A stretch of 64,000 nt of DNA from Mangifera indica (GCF_011075055.1 NC_058146.1:5642001-5706000), one strand, 5' to 3'. Numbered from the stretch's first letter, positions 1 to 13,434 are shown. A program made the numbers and translations. Notes: a model not told the origin generated them from the letters alone.

Positions 1-2174
1 CTAAAAAAAAAAAAGATAAGTAAAAATTGGGTTCATAGATAGACGTAAAATTTCGTATAATTGTTTATCTGTCTATTTACCTATCCCACTCCTACCAAAC
101 TGATTTTATTTAACAAAGTAGTATACTTTGAACCTGTGAGAGGGTGTTTTGGCTTCCCCTAGCTATATAAAGCTGAGCTTAGTGGTGATAATGACCATTT
201 TAACCCTGATTGGTGATCTTATAGTGGCTTCACTATGTAGAAATTAAATAGAATCATGTTTTAGTGCATTCAATTTACCCAACTCTAAATCACCAAAATA
301 TTTTCCTAACTCTACAATTTTTTTGTGTGTGTGTGTGTGCAGTCTTTACCCACCTATGCAATTGTTCTTTCTTATAGTAAGTCTATTGTTTCTGTTGTAT
401 TCCTTTAGTTATTCGGGAACACTATGTTTGAAACTTTCTCAATTCGGTTTCAAAACAAACAGGTCATAATCATGCCTACAAACCAAAAACAAACCCTTAA
501 ATATCACAGTTTAAAAAATATAATGTAATAAATAACTATAAATAGATATCAATAAATCAAAAATTGGTGAATTTTTGTTGTGTTTATCTAAAAGGGGAGA
601 TCCTATGAAATATGGAACTGATTCTTCTGTTTCCTTGTTTCACTTGCCATTCACCAAGGGTAGAGACAGCAAATGTCGTGGGTGGGTTAGTACGGCTCGC
701 GTCAAGGCCTCTGGAGAAGACTCATGGGTTGGTTTGATATAACCCATGAAAATTTAAAACAACTATGAAAGTTTATTAATTTCTTGTAACTAAATTATAA
801 ATCATATGGATTGATCAGTCAAAAAGTCTATAAAAGTATGACTCACAAATTCACAATGCCAAGGGTCGTTCTTCGAGTTTTAACATCGAAGCGGGTCAAC
901 ATGACTCACCATGACCCACCTTTTGCCAAGTCTTCCCATAATAGAGCCTATCATTGGCTCTAATTGCCAATTTTCAGTTTAATATTGATATATTATTAAT
1001 ATATCCAATGTCTAATATTTTAGCTTATGAATTAAAAAAAAATCCTATAATTCCAAGAAAGCTTATTTTAGTATATTTTGAATTATCAATTAAATAATCT
1101 AAATATATGATCTTTTTCACTTGGTTTTAATAATTAAATATCCTTTTAGTCGTAAAACACATCAGTGACAATTAGACCCCAATGTACTATATCGCATGTG
1201 TCAAATAGTCAACCGTGTATACATTTTTACTGTTCTCTTTTTGACTTTAGTTAAAGTTAAAATTATTATGTTCGACAAATTTAATATTGATTGAAATCTG
1301 ATTAAGAGTTTAAAATTTAATTGATTATTTAAATTTTAAATCAATAATCTAGTTTAAATAAACTATGTGACTGTTTAGAATAACCAAGATTATTCATAAC
1401 CCAATAATAATAAGTTATACCCAATTGAAATAATAAGTCATACTAAATTATAATCCATAATCATAATCCAATAATTATAAGGAATAAAACTATTTATATA
1501 AATAAATTATACAAAATTATTTTTATAATCAGAGATGGCAACTTGTGACTGAGTATTTACATTTTTTCTTACATCAAAATCACTTAATCAGATATTATTC
1601 AATCATAAGTTCTAACACCCATGCAAGAATTTATTATCACATAATCAATTATTCCTATAATTATAATCCATAATCATAATTAAATAATCATAAACTGTGT
1701 TAAACTAGCATTATGCTAAACAATCACATATAACTTTCTAAATTAACTTTCCCATATTAATAAAACCTATATTTTCAAATTGAATTTACTTCATTCTATA
1801 ATTTCCCTCAAATTCATTTTGTATTTGGATTCACAAATTGCATCCCTATGTTTTATACTTTAATTTCTTATCTTTACTTAGATATTGAGAAAGCTTTGAT
1901 TGTTTATATATTATTGATTTCATAAAAGTAGATAATATATACATATTCTAAAGTCCAACCTTAATGCATGAAACTATATATTTATTATGTATGCCCTAGT
2001 AAAACTTAGTTATTAGGGTTGTTACATTTGTATCTGGAAATTCCTAAGAAACACATCTATAGCCTAGCTAGATTAGCTCAAGGGTTTACTAAAGGTTCTT
2101 TTGAATCAATGAAAATTATTCTAAAATACCTATTTGGGCTTTTCATTGATATTCTAAAAATAAATAAACAAATA
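1..2174. other. AT-rich intergenic sequence
   Basis: No gene is recognised here. The stretch is AT-rich with many stops in all frames. A short TG repeat lies at about 324-339. The block at about 600-960 is less AT-rich but has no long frame and no recognisable motif. It lies downstream of the minus-strand SCY1-like gene and may include part of its 3' flank. Confidence 0.6.
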
Positions 2175-2345
2175 ATAATACTTCTATATGTATCCACCTT
2201 GAATACACAGATGGATACACACTAATATATGTCATTATGTGATTAAGTGATTTTGAATTAAAGATAAAATAACACTCAATCACATGATGACACACATAAG
2301 TATGTACCTATTTATGTATTTAAAATTGATACATATAGTATTGCC
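2175..2345. repeat. Palindromic MITE, copy 1
   Basis: One copy of a short, AT-rich, roughly palindromic element found at least fifteen times in the window. The shared core is a run like ATGTGATTAAGTGATTTT followed by its approximate inverse (AATCACATGATGACA), with outer arms resembling GTATCTATTTGTAT. The element is too short to code for anything and moves, if at all, with a transposase supplied elsewhere. The family is inferred from internal similarity only. Confidence 0.6.
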
Positions 2346-2594
2346 TATGTATGTTTGTTTACAAACACTTAAATTTGGTTGGTGAAGCTAGGTTTCAGTC
2401 TCTAGCACACAACAGTATCTTTTGAACCACAATTATAATAATATTTAGTAGAAAAAATAATAATGATACGACAAATCAATTAATATGACACACACTGTCA
2501 CCTTGATTCATTCAGATTTCCAGTAACCAAAATGGACTAAAATTTACAAAACATTACCTTTTCTTCTTCGCTGTTGTCTTGTTTTTGATGTGAT

Positions 2595-5500
2595 TTACAT
2601 CCCAGTTGAGGATGTCCTATTTATTCTTTGTGCACCCAGTTTTGAAGCAGCCGGTTTAGCTCCTCTACCTCTACCCACTGCCAAAGGCTTCGCCTTTGTA
2701 GTCGGTGGAGGAGCAGCAATAGCAGCCCAGGGGTCATCATCATCAACCGTTGATGATGATTTCACATTCAAAGGTTTTGATGATGTTTTCGGAGGAGGTG
2801 CAGCTATGGAACCCCACAAATCATCATCTTCATCTTTTGGTGCTTTAACTGTACTCTTTGGTCGCGAACTTGTCACTGAGGAAAATAGAGAATTAAAACA
2901 GGAATCAGTTTAGGAATGTGTTCCTGCCAATGTATAAAACAGTAGAAAATACATCCAACATGAAATAAAGGCAGACTGCTAAGAAAAACAAGGCAAACCG
3001 AATAACAATGTACAGTTGTACCTCTATAGGTGTATCTAGTCCAGCAAGTTTGAGTTATTATAAAAAGAATTCACTTAGGTTACTCAACACAATATTTGGT
3101 GAAAAAACTTGTCCAGTATATTACAAGCTATAATATATTAATATAAGATATTGTACCTGCTGCTTTTGACTGTGAAACAGGTTGTGCAACTGGCCGCTTT
3201 TGAGCTGCTTGGATGTTGGCAAGAGCAGCTGTTGGCTTAGGCTCTTCAAGAGGTTCAATATCATCCCAACCATCTTTGTCACTGTCATGCTCCTCATGAA
3301 TTCCATTTTCAATTTCTCCCCAGCCATCTGTTGAAGTGGGGGAACCAGGTGCAGGCAGATCAGCAAAGTCCGTGCCTGAACTTACATGATGGATTGATGT
3401 TGTGCTTGTAGCTTCCATTACTATCCCTAAGGAAATGACATTAGTATCAAATTAGAGAATGTATCCACACAAACTATGAGGAAAGATAATGATCTAGTGG
3501 AAGCATAATAGAACAGTAAGTAACTTCATTACAAAATAAGGGCAAGCATACAGACAAAACTTAATATGTGCATACAGACAAAAGCATGATGCAGCATCCT
3601 TCATGCTTACCTACATACATGTGGTTACAATTTTGTGAAGAGCATGCATTATAAGAAATCCATCATGCTCCACATAAACAATGATGAAAACATGAAGACT
3701 TGATAGTATCATCAGTAAATGGTGTATGAACTATTGAGTTCAAAACAAGGTTAGCAAGTCTGACATAGGCCAACAATAACCCAAATATTGACCAAAGCAA
3801 AGCTCACACCAATCTCACACTTTAATAAGGTGATGATGTGACACCAGGATTTTACTCTACACTTATCATCCAAGACATGCCTTATTAACCAATTTAAGCA
3901 TATTCAATAGACTTCAAGTGATTTTAGTCAGGTAAATGCTTTAACTATCTAAATTGCTAAGGACAAGAAGCAAGATGAATAAGCCAAGAAGATAATTTTT
4001 CCATAAAATTTGATACAATTAGAAGTACCAATAAGTAATCAAAATACATACCTGAGCTGGAATTGGATGTCATTACTGTTAGAGGTGTACCAGAATTTGC
4101 AGAAACAACCGGTGCTTGGTCAGAAGGTTTCCCTTTAAGTGATAAGGAGCTCATGGCCCATCTACATGATAATTATAACCGAGTCAACACTACCTTTCAG
4201 GAAAGTTGCTAATAGATAATCAATTTCATTGGCAAATTGACAACATATGTAACAATCAGATACATGAATCCAGGTAATTCTAAGGTATCTAAACCAGAAA
4301 TTTACAAAACACTGAAAAGCACCTTTAGGTGTCACACTGCCATTGCATCAATGTACTCTTGCTTTGAAAGAATTAGCAAATCTGAACATACAAGTTGTTC
4401 TTGGAATTTTCCATATACTAGTTATTATCAATGTTTTTTCTGTTTCTTGCCTTCAGTTTTTATTGAGTAAACACAAAACAAGATTATTAATATCCTGGGC
4501 ACCCCTCTTTCCAACCAGGATTCAATAAAGCCAATGGTTTGTGTATTTAACATTAGTCCAAAATGTTGTAAAAGGGGATCTACATCCTAAACAAAGCCCC
4601 AATTCAGAATAAGCATAACAGGACAGATGAACAATCATAACAAAGCAAAATGCAACATCAGTTGCCTGTGTAACTCAGTATGAGTGAACACTGTCTAGTT
4701 CAAAATGAACCCCACTTTCATAGAATGATTACTTTTAAATCACTTACTCAAGTAAACCGGCATTTCCTGGCATTGATGTGATTCCAATACCTGGAGCTCC
4801 AGAGTTATCACCAGAATTTGTCTACATCAAACACAAAGAAAAAAATCAATATATATAAAAATGACAATGAGATAATCAAATATCAACCACAATAATATCT
4901 TCATACTTTCTTAGATTAGCTTTTAGCTATTACAAAACAAGTTTCAACTTGGCTAGATTGTCCAATATAAGAAAGAGATTACTAAAACTGCATCACTGCA
5001 ACCACTTCACTTAGTGCCCTTTGGAGTCTTTTTTTGTTTTTTTGAAAAGAAATAGTGATACCACAGATGGCTTAGATGTTGGGGTTATGCTGAAGTACTA
5101 CAAAGGTATGAAATGGTAAGAAATTAAGAACCATAGAGAGATTACCCAGATTACAAATACGACTTACTGAACTTATACCTTAACTAGGGAAGCTATATGA
5201 ACAAGAAATACAAGAGAGAAGTAGTGATTAAGGAGCAAAAAGATATGATGAATAATTATAATACTTCAGTGCTTGACATGCACAAGTAATTCTTCATGCC
5301 TACATTTACAAGCTGTAAACACATGGAAAATCTAAACAATTAAAAAAAAAAAAAACCAAGACATTAAGAACCCCACCTTCTCGTGATGTTGCTTCACAAT
5401 CTGCAAAAACTGATCAACCGCTTGGAATGCCTTTGATCTGACATCACTGTTTAAAACAAAAGGAGCACGTTATACAATGAGTCAAAAAATTTAAAAATAT

Positions 5501-8500
5501 ATATCATCCAAAGAAATATAACCTGTCAGGATCAATAGTAAGTACAACCACATTCGGAAGAATCCTAGTTGCAACCTCATTGATGTCATAATAAGCACTG
5601 GTGGCACATAAAGCCATAACTCCTGCCAGAAACAAGAAATTTAAATTGGTTAATGTATTACACCTGTGGGAGCTTAAAGGGTAAGCAGACACCTCGAAAA
5701 AAAATAAATACACAGGAAAATGGTATATTTATTCAACACTCTGAAAGGTATGATTTGAACTTTAAAGAAACTAACTAAAACTTATAAACAAATAGCTAAT
5801 TATAGAAGAAAGAAAATATATTAAGTTTTGATACCAGCTCCTCGAGCTGGAGAGAAAGTATCCCGCAGAGCACGTACTGTGAAAGCATTAATCAAAACTC
5901 TCTTCCTTGTCTGTATTGTACATTCAAACACATCAGATGATAATTTTGAACAAGGCATATATAGTTACAAAAACCACATAATCACAACTGGATTAATGAT
6001 TATCTCATCAAAAAAAGAAAACCATAAACCAGAGATTGACCATTATCTGCAGATATATCAAATTAAAAGATGCTTGAGAAAAAGAGGGAAGTAGAGGCAG
6101 AAGGTAAGCAACTTGCTCATACTTACCCCTTCGTTTAAGTAGCTTGCAATATTCCCAAGTAATATGGTAGTATTTGTCCGGATTGCTGGTTCTTCATCAA
6201 CCTATAAAATTTAACAAATATTTAGACCATAAACTACAGGACTTCAAAAAAAAAATTGTTTTATGTAAGGAATCCTAAACCAGAAAAGGATTCAAGAACC
6301 AAAAACACTAACTCTCAGCATTAGAAAAGAGCATCTGATTAACATTATTAGAAATTAATAGAATTAAGTTCTACTGGCAAACATGTCATGTACCTGTAGC
6401 TTTGAAAGATATTTCAACAGAGACCCTGATATGGTGCGTTGAGAGAGCTGCAATGAAAGCATATAAAAACAACATTAAGAAAGGCCTCAGCATAACTAAC
6501 TACAAAAATGTATCTATAAACCAAAAGAAGCAACAATCACAAGATAGAAAGATACAATTGACAGCTCATAATGGTAGTAGTTGGTGTACGTCTATCCTAT
6601 AAACATACCTTAGGAGCCAAAACAAGCATGGATTTAAGAGTCAACTCACGAAGTAAAGCCGATGTGTCAGAAAAACCCGTAGCAACATGGGGGTACACCT
6701 AATCAAAAGCATATCAAAATGAACGCAAAATTTATTGCCAGGGCTTCCATCCAAACAATGAACTAGAATTTGTAATAATCACAACAAGAAGAACCATTTT
6801 GTGTTTGGCCGCGTACTTGCTCATCAGCAATTTGTGCAGATAATGACTCCTCATATTGATCAATATGTTGCAAGAGACCCACTCGAATGGCTCGGTCATT
6901 GGAGGAATATAGCTTCACAATTGTTGGTAATACCTGCAAATTACATCAAGTAGCTTCCCACAGTCAAAGCAGAAGTGATGAAACAATTAAAGAAACATGC
7001 TCATGGTTACTGAGAGATTGAATGGTTAAAAAAGAAAAAACTAAAATAAACATATAAAAATGGTACACCATAGAAGTATAGAAGGTTTATTACCTTGACA
7101 CTGAATTCTTCAGTAGAAAGCCAAGAGCCCATTTTCAGCAGTGCAGTCAATGCAGAGGCAGCAGCTGAACCAAATTCAAGTGCAGAAGCTAATAAAGGAA
7201 GCAACTGTACAAACCAGAAGATAAAAACATAAACTGGCATCAACAGGCATTCATTATACATTAAGCATACCCAATTAGAATATCAAAAGCAACACCTTTT
7301 TTAGCATGATTTGCCGAGGGAGTTGCTCAGCCAAATTTGGAAGTTTTCGGAAGAAGGTATCCTTCTCAACACTGTCTTTTAAAGTTAGAATTTCCATAAA
7401 ATGTATTGTGTCCACCAGCTTATTTTGAAAATATTCTGAGCATCAAAAAATGGCAAAATTTAGTAACATATAGGAAAGAAAAAAGGAGAAATGAAAATTT
7501 TGAAAAAACTCATGATAGTGACTAGCCTCTTTTTTATCAACAGTAACATAGAAATAAACCGAAATAACTCAAAGGAAATGCTCACCACTGTTCTCAATAA
7601 GCTTGGATGAATTCAACCTACGAGAAGGCATGGAACTCAAAAGCCGCTGATAATCTGGAAGCAGAGACTGTGAGACAAGAAAATAGGCAGACGCAAATGA
7701 AAATGATTTTTTAAAAGAAATCAAAATAACAACCAACAAAAATGCAAGCACAGATACAAAAAAATGCTCACGAAGAATCACTAGCATGCACAGTTAGAAA
7801 TACCAATCATATCAATTATACATAAAAGAAGCAATTACGTTAATGGATCAAGAGGGGAAAATGTATATAACCCAGGAGCAGAAAATCTGTAGTCATATGG
7901 CAATATCCAACAATAAAAGGCAAACCTTAGGAATTGAAGCAGTATTACGCAGCTCCTCTGTTTTGCTCAACCTCATACCAGAAAAGAGTTCATAAATGAG
8001 ACAGCCTATCAGAGTAAAGCAAGTGATGTCAACATTTATACAAGCACAAAACAATAGAGAATTGATCTATACAGTTTATTGTAAGAGCAAAAGAAGTAAA
8101 CTGAGACTCACCCAAGCCCCAAGAGTCAATGGCCCATGGTGGCGATTTTCTGATTGCAGCCCAATCAGACTTTGCCAACTCCATAGATTTGTACTGTGCT
8201 CCAACAAGCCATGCATATTGCTGAGGGAAATAGGTAAAAGGTAATCAAATTTTGAGACAAACAGACTTACTTGCCAAGTATATCAGTCAGTCTAATAACA
8301 AAACAGTTTATTATCAAAAGTAAAGGAAGAAAACCATTATTGATTAAAAAATATTCAGACATAATTAAGTAAGAATTTCATCCAAAATTTTAACAGGCAA
8401 GTAAGATCATAACAGTGCATAAAAAATCTTGAAAATTATGAATACAAAAGTTTCTATGGAATAACTTATCATATATATAAATCAATTGGCAGGGAGCAGA

Positions 8501-10014
8501 ACTGAATTACAACAAACTACAATTTTTTATCTGTTAGTCTCTGATGATCTGTTGATAATAGTTTTGCCCTCCTAAGGGGTCCATTGATTTACGAAATTAT
8601 ATATGATGCTTGTTCTTTTAGTCATAATGTATTTCATTTGAGTAGGGCTGCATTCGAGCCGAGCTTGAGCTCGGCTCGATTTACATATAGCTAAGCTCGA
8701 GTTCAAGCTTGAGCTCGTGAAAGTCAAGCTCGAACTTGGTTCGAATTCAATTCAGCTCGTTTTTCATTATTAAAATGACGTCGTTTTAATACATATTGGT
8801 TAAAACGACGTTGTTTTGTATCAAAATTTTTAATTGGAAAATTTGACGAGTAGCTCGAGCTCGACCGAGCTAGTATAGGGCTGGCTGGTTTCAGGCTCGT
8901 TCGAGCCGAGCTCGAACTCGAGCTCGAATGGGCACGATTCGAGTCCAACACTACATTTGAGAGGTTTTATGAAAACAAAAATGCAATTGCAGGTTGTTTG
9001 TCAAACTAACTACAAAGATTACCAGCATTGCTCCAGTGGCAGCTTCATTATTCCCATCAAACTCTGACAAAACATCAAACGCATGCAGCTTCCAATCCAA
9101 AGTTTGTGTAACAACAACACTGGCCAGGCACACGTTACCATGAACCTGTAGAACCCAAGGGTAATTAAAAACTGACATTGCAGATCATGAGGAGATTAAA
9201 GAAGAAGAATCAAACCAGATTTATAAACATTCCTGCAAATTTTACTGATTGACAAAAACTTACAAGTTTACAATCATTATTCAAGAAGCTAACGGCTTTA
9301 GCAATTTGGTGCAGCCCCCATGCATAATACTCATCCCTAACAAACAGAATAAAATTAATTCACGAACTCATTAACAAATCAATGTTCACACAAGTGAGGG
9401 AGATCAAACTCAGTAAATTAACAAAAAAAAAGATAGATAGAAAAAGAATATTAAACCTTTGTGAACCTTCTAAACCAAGTTCCTTAATCTTCTCAGAAAG
9501 CGGCATTACTGGCTCAGTAACCATATAAATAGTAATTTTATTAGTAGAACCATCAGAATTCTCAACCTCGGTACTGTAAAGAAACGATAAAATATTCGGA
9601 TGCCTAACCTGAACAAACCAAGCACATTCAATTCAATTCAACACAACATTTAAAATAAGAACAATTATAATAATATGCGAAATGATACAAATGACCGTAC
9701 AGTTCGGAGACGCTTGACACCATTACGAGCAGCGGCCAAGTGTCCGTCCTGGGCGCTGGTTCCAGAGATGGAGAATATAGAGACGGGAGATCCATCATCC
9801 TGCAATGATTGAATTGATAGATTGAATTGATTTTAATGTAAGTTGAGATGAATAGTGGATGATGATGTTAAAGGAGAAGTGAAATTACCTTGGCGGTGCC
9901 ATGAAAGTGGGTCCAGGAACCCCAAGCAGAGGGATAGGTGTCGCCGATATAATATGGAAGATCTTTGACGCCAGTACCGGATCCACCGACTACGCCCTTC
10001 AAAAACTTGAACAT
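2595..10014 (-). CDS. CTEXP: SCY1-like pseudokinase with HEAT repeats (CTEXP type)
   Basis: Twenty-one exons join in frame to 803 codons (exon 1 9889-10014, exon 2 9701-9799, exon 3 9457-9608, then 9264-9336, 9023-9145, 8112-8220, 7926-8005, 7586-7667, 7296-7435, 7094-7204, 6817-6933, 6609-6698, 6394-6447, 6127-6201, 5835-5910, 5523-5622, 5377-5446, 4748-4821, 4052-4161, 3157-3426, 2595-2875). Residues 1-290 form a kinase-like fold without a glycine loop; HGN replaces the HRD motif and there is no DFG, so it is a pseudokinase. A HEAT-repeat middle follows. The acidic tail carries GWGEIE, GWDDIE, DLWGSI and DPWAAI motifs and ends in an RGRG-containing basic stretch. SCY1-like proteins act in tRNA export and in Golgi/endosome traffic. 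The start MFKFLKG matches the family; an in-frame upstream ATG at 10233 is discussed separately. Intron 5 holds a hAT MITE. Length matches the Arabidopsis protein (about 800 residues, from memory). Confidence 0.93.
8643..8953. mobile_element. hAT-type MITE in intron 5 of the SCY1-like gene
   Basis: A 311-bp element flanked by a perfect 8-bp target duplication, CATTTGAG, at 8635-8642 and 8954-8961. The ends are inverted: TAGGGCTGCATTCGAGCC on the left and, reversed, TAGTGTTGGACTCGAATC on the right. The subterminal regions are full of GAGCTCGAGC-like words, and the centre has AAAACGACG / CGTCGTTTT palindromes. An 8-bp duplication and TAG-starting ends fit the hAT superfamily. It has no coding capacity. 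Confidence 0.88.
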
Positions 10015-10236
10015 GATTTGATTACTTTTTCTTTTTTTCACATACGAACAGTTATGATCTACAGATGGTGGAGGGTGAGACCTGTAAGAGCTGGAGGAGA
10101 CGAGAATTGAAAATTCGAAGAATTTATGGAAATGGGTCGGGTTTAGTTCGTTGATTCGCGGGTTACCAACTTCAGAATCATTCGGATTCTGAAAGGACCC
10201 GTTGGGTTCCATTGCGACTTGAGCCTGAATCATGGC

Positions 10237-10518
10237 TACAGCTGGATTCGAGCCGAGCCAAGCTCGGCTCGGTTCATATATGGGCGGCTCTAATTCGGCT
10301 AGAGCTCAGCTAAGGTTGGCTCATTTCGGGCTCGAGTTCAGCTCGGTTTGGCTCACTTTTTGTTTCTAAAACGACGTCGTTTTGTGTAAAAAAATTTTTA
10401 AAAAAATCTACTGAACCAGCTCGAGTTCGGCTCGAGCTCAATCGAACTCGGCCAAGCCCAATTTGTTTCAGGCTCAACTGAGCCGAGCTTGAGCTGGCTC
10501 GACTCGAGTCTAACCCTA
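10237..10518. mobile_element. hAT-type MITE upstream of the SCY1-like gene
   Basis: A 282-bp relative of the element in intron 5, with the same GAGCTCGAGC-rich ends and a central AAAACGACGTCGTTTT palindrome. The probable target duplication is ATCATGGC (10229-10236) and ATCCTGGC (10519-10526), one mismatch. It sits about 220 bp upstream of the SCY1-like start codon, so it lies in the promoter or 5' leader. Confidence 0.8.
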
Positions 10519-10526
10519 ATCCTGGC

Positions 10527-11331
10527 CGCATATTGTGTTTTTATTATTATTTTTCAATAATATTTTTAAAATTGGAATGCTGATCAAATATATTGTTTTA
10601 TTAGTTTATAATTCGATCAGTTTAATCAGTCGATTAAATTATTATTAAATTATGATAAATTTCTTAAATAATATCAATAATTTAATACATTTTTTAAGTA
10701 TAAACTATACGAAATTCATTATAAACAATTTTGTATAATTATAATAACAATCAAATATATTTATTTTGTTGAAATATAAATTTTAATTTATTAAAATAAA
10801 AATAACTCAAAAAAGAAAAAAATAATTTCAAATATGATAATCAGGGCATTAAATTTTATATTTTAAATTGATATTTTAAGATTAAATTTTGATTTTTTAA
10901 ATTTTCATCCAAGACGAAATAATATTTTAATATACATGACAAAAGTTATAAAATGGCAAAATTAATAAAATGACAAAATTGTGTAAAAAAAAAAATAAAA
11001 AACATAGATTTTTTAGTGTCTACATTTGTAAAAACTAAAAAATGGGTAAAAGTTTAGTCAAACTCGATTTTCCAGATTTTCATCGGTTCATCCAATTTAT
11101 TGGTTTTGACTAAGTTTAATCAAGTTTTAAACTAATCTATATATTTATGAGAATTGAGCTAAACTGTAAATTGACCTTCGGTTGAATTGATTGGTTCGGT
11201 TCAATTTTGAAAATACTAATTTTCAGATCGATTCTACTTCAATCACATCTATCTAGTGTAATTTTAATCAAATTATACATTTTTTAGGTTATTAGATGAC
11301 TTTAACACTTGAATTTTCTATTTCTGCCCTT

Positions 11332-11370
<39 letters not shown>

Positions 11371-11597
11371 ATAGAGTTTGGCTTTTAGAAGAGAATTTGT
11401 AATTCAAAAATTTGGAACGGGAACTTATGATTTTCTCAGGTGAAATATTATTTACTAAGATTATACTTTCATGGTGTCCCCCTTTTATCACAGTTTGAGA
11501 CATTCATTTGCCTATGTAACTAACAAATAGTAATAAATTTTCTTTCCAGGGATGTTTGCTGGAGTAAATGAAACCTTTTTGACAAATTCTAAGGCAT
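10527..11597. other. AT-rich intergenic sequence
   Basis: Upstream flank between the SCY1-like gene and the repeats at 11.6 kb. It is strongly AT-rich, without a gene or recognised element, apart from the AT dinucleotide run at 11334-11368. Some GGTTCGGTTC-like words near 11200 suggest very decayed hAT sequence. Confidence 0.5.
11334..11368. repeat. AT dinucleotide microsatellite
   Basis: An uninterrupted (AT)n run of about 35 bp, likely to vary in length between individuals. Confidence 0.95.
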
Positions 11598-12420
11598 GAA
11601 TAGGGTTGGATCTGAACCACGTTAACTCGGTTTAGTTCAATTTGATTTGAATTTGTTTAATTTGAATTTGAGTTGAATTCATGCTAGAAGATTTTGTTCA
11701 TTTCGAAAGTAAACCAAACTCGAGTTAAGAGGTGTTTTCGGCTCGATTCTATTCGAATTGGGTGTGAATTTATGGCTCAAATTGATTATTCAAATTTGTA
11801 GTTCCGTTCGACTCGAATTTGGCTTGAATTTATGAAACCTCATTCATAAATTCTACAACACGAATAGGGTTGTATCTGAACCACATCGACTCAGTTTAGT
11901 TCAATTTGATTTGAATTTGTTTAATTTAAATTTGAGTTTAATTTAAGATAGAAGATTTGGTTTATTTCGAAAGCAAACCAGATTCGAGTTAGGAGATGTT
12001 TAGCTTGATTATATTCGAATTTGGTTTGAATTTATGACTCAAATTGATTATTCAAATTCGTGGTTTTCTTTGGCTCGAATTTATACTCAAATTAATGGAT
12101 TGAATTTATGATCCGGTTCAGCTTGAATTCATAGTTTGAATAAATAGTTATGTCTATTATTTGGATAAAACGATATCATTTTATCAATGAACCATAAACT
12201 TAAGTTACAAATCCGAGGTATAGATTCGAACAATTGATTCGAGTTATGAATTCATGCCAAATTGAACCACAAATTTGCACTATTAAGTCGAATCATGAAT
12301 TCAAATTGAACTCAAATAATATTAAATTGAATAATTTTTTATTCAAATCAAACTTATACTATCTTTAATTTTAACTTAGCAAACTCAAATTGAACTCAGT
12401 TGCGTTCTTATCCACCCATA
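11598..12420. repeat. Degenerate hAT-like repeat with internal tandem duplication
   Basis: Two direct copies of a unit of about 264 bp begin at 11598 and 11862. Both start GAATAGGGTTG and share the words CTGAACCAC, AGTTCAATTTGATTTG and GGTTTGAATTTATG. The left end TAGGGTTGGATCTGAACC and the right end, reversed (about TAGGGGTGGATAAGAACG), look like the hAT ends seen elsewhere in the window. No matching target duplication was found. The Mutator-like element at 12422 appears to have landed in its right end. Confidence 0.55.
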
Positions 12421-12421
12421 G

Positions 12422-13347
12422 AGGGCCAAAAGACTATTTTTCACCCAAGTTTTAACCTAATTGCAAAAACACATATGTAGTAGATGAAAAATTCAAACAT
12501 TTATTCATGGACAAAATTCTAATTGGTAAAATCATCATTTTACCCTAAACTGTAAAACCAAAAAAATTTATAAAATTTCTCTTCTTAGTTTGAAAACTAA
12601 CAATTTTTTCCTATAATTAAGTTTTGAAAATTTCACTTTTCCTCTTAAGATTTTGATTTTCTGGCAAAACCTTTCCCTCTTTAGCAACTGACACTGTTCA
12701 ACCATCTCTCTCCTTTCTTCTAGACCACCCATCTTTTGTTGACCCTTGGAGGGCGATGGATCTCAACCAATGTCTCCCTATATTTCACATGAATCATCTC
12801 TCGTTCTTTTGCACGATTCGTCTTCCTTGCGTCGTTTAAGCATTTGTCATTGTTGCCCCACTATCTCTAGTAGTTGTTCGACATCATCCTGCAGTCATCT
12901 TGACCGAATCAAGCATCGTGGCTAAGATCGATGAATTGCATGATGTCACCCTAACATCGTCCGCATGTGATAAATGGGTGGTCGTTCGAGCCTCAATCAA
13001 AAGATAGGTGGCTACCATTCCTTCTTCTTGGGTCTTTGTCAAAAGATGGGTGGGGAAAGCCGACTCCAATTGTTGAAGAGAAAACTCTAAAAACTCCAAA
13101 CTCTCAGAGAAAAATTGTAACTTTTCAAAGTTGAGGTTTGGGGTAAAATGTCAATTTTTAAAACTTATGAGAGAAATGAGATAAAATTATATATTTTTAA
13201 TAATATTATTAAAATAATAATTTTATCCTTACCTTTAACAAAAAATTCTAATAAAATTAGTTTATGAGTGAGTATTTAGATTTTTGAATTATCATGGGTG
13301 TGTTTGGCAATTCGGCTAAAACTTGGGTGGGAAATAGATCTTTGGCC
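12422..13347. mobile_element. Mutator-like non-autonomous element (MULE MITE)
   Basis: A 926-bp element with long terminal inverted repeats. The left end contains GGCCAAAAGACTATTTTTCA then CCCAAGTTTTAACC; the right end reversed contains GGCCAAAGATCTATTTCC then CACCCAAGTTTTAGCC, about 85% alike over 50 bp by eye. The flanks show a 9-bp target duplication with one mismatch, CACCCATAG (12413-12421) and CACCCCTAG (13348-13356), which fits the Mutator superfamily. The interior has no transposase frame. It ends about 500 bp upstream of the WRKY55-like start. Confidence 0.78.
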
Positions 13348-13419
13348 CACCCCTAGACTTAAACAAGGAAAAAGACCAACATTGCATTACATGCTTCATA
13401 CGATGGGGTCCATGGAATC

Positions 13420-13434
13420 TTGACCCATGACGTG
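13420..13434 (+). promoter_or_regulatory. W-box and TGACG motif upstream of WRKY55-like gene
   Basis: TTGACC at 13420-13425 is a W-box, the site bound by WRKY factors, and TGACGTG at 13428-13434 is a TGA/bZIP-type site. A further TGACTCA lies at 13613-13619. Their place upstream of a WRKY gene fits auto- or cross-regulation within the family. Binding is inferred from sequence only. Confidence 0.45.

Noticed and set aside
2590..2913. Plus-strand 107-codon frame over the SCY1-like last exon
   Set aside because: It is the antisense shadow of the conserved acidic C-terminal exon on the minus strand.
12884..13099. Minus-strand 71-codon frame in the Mutator-like element
   Set aside because: Considered as a captured gene piece, but no motif or splice structure supports it.
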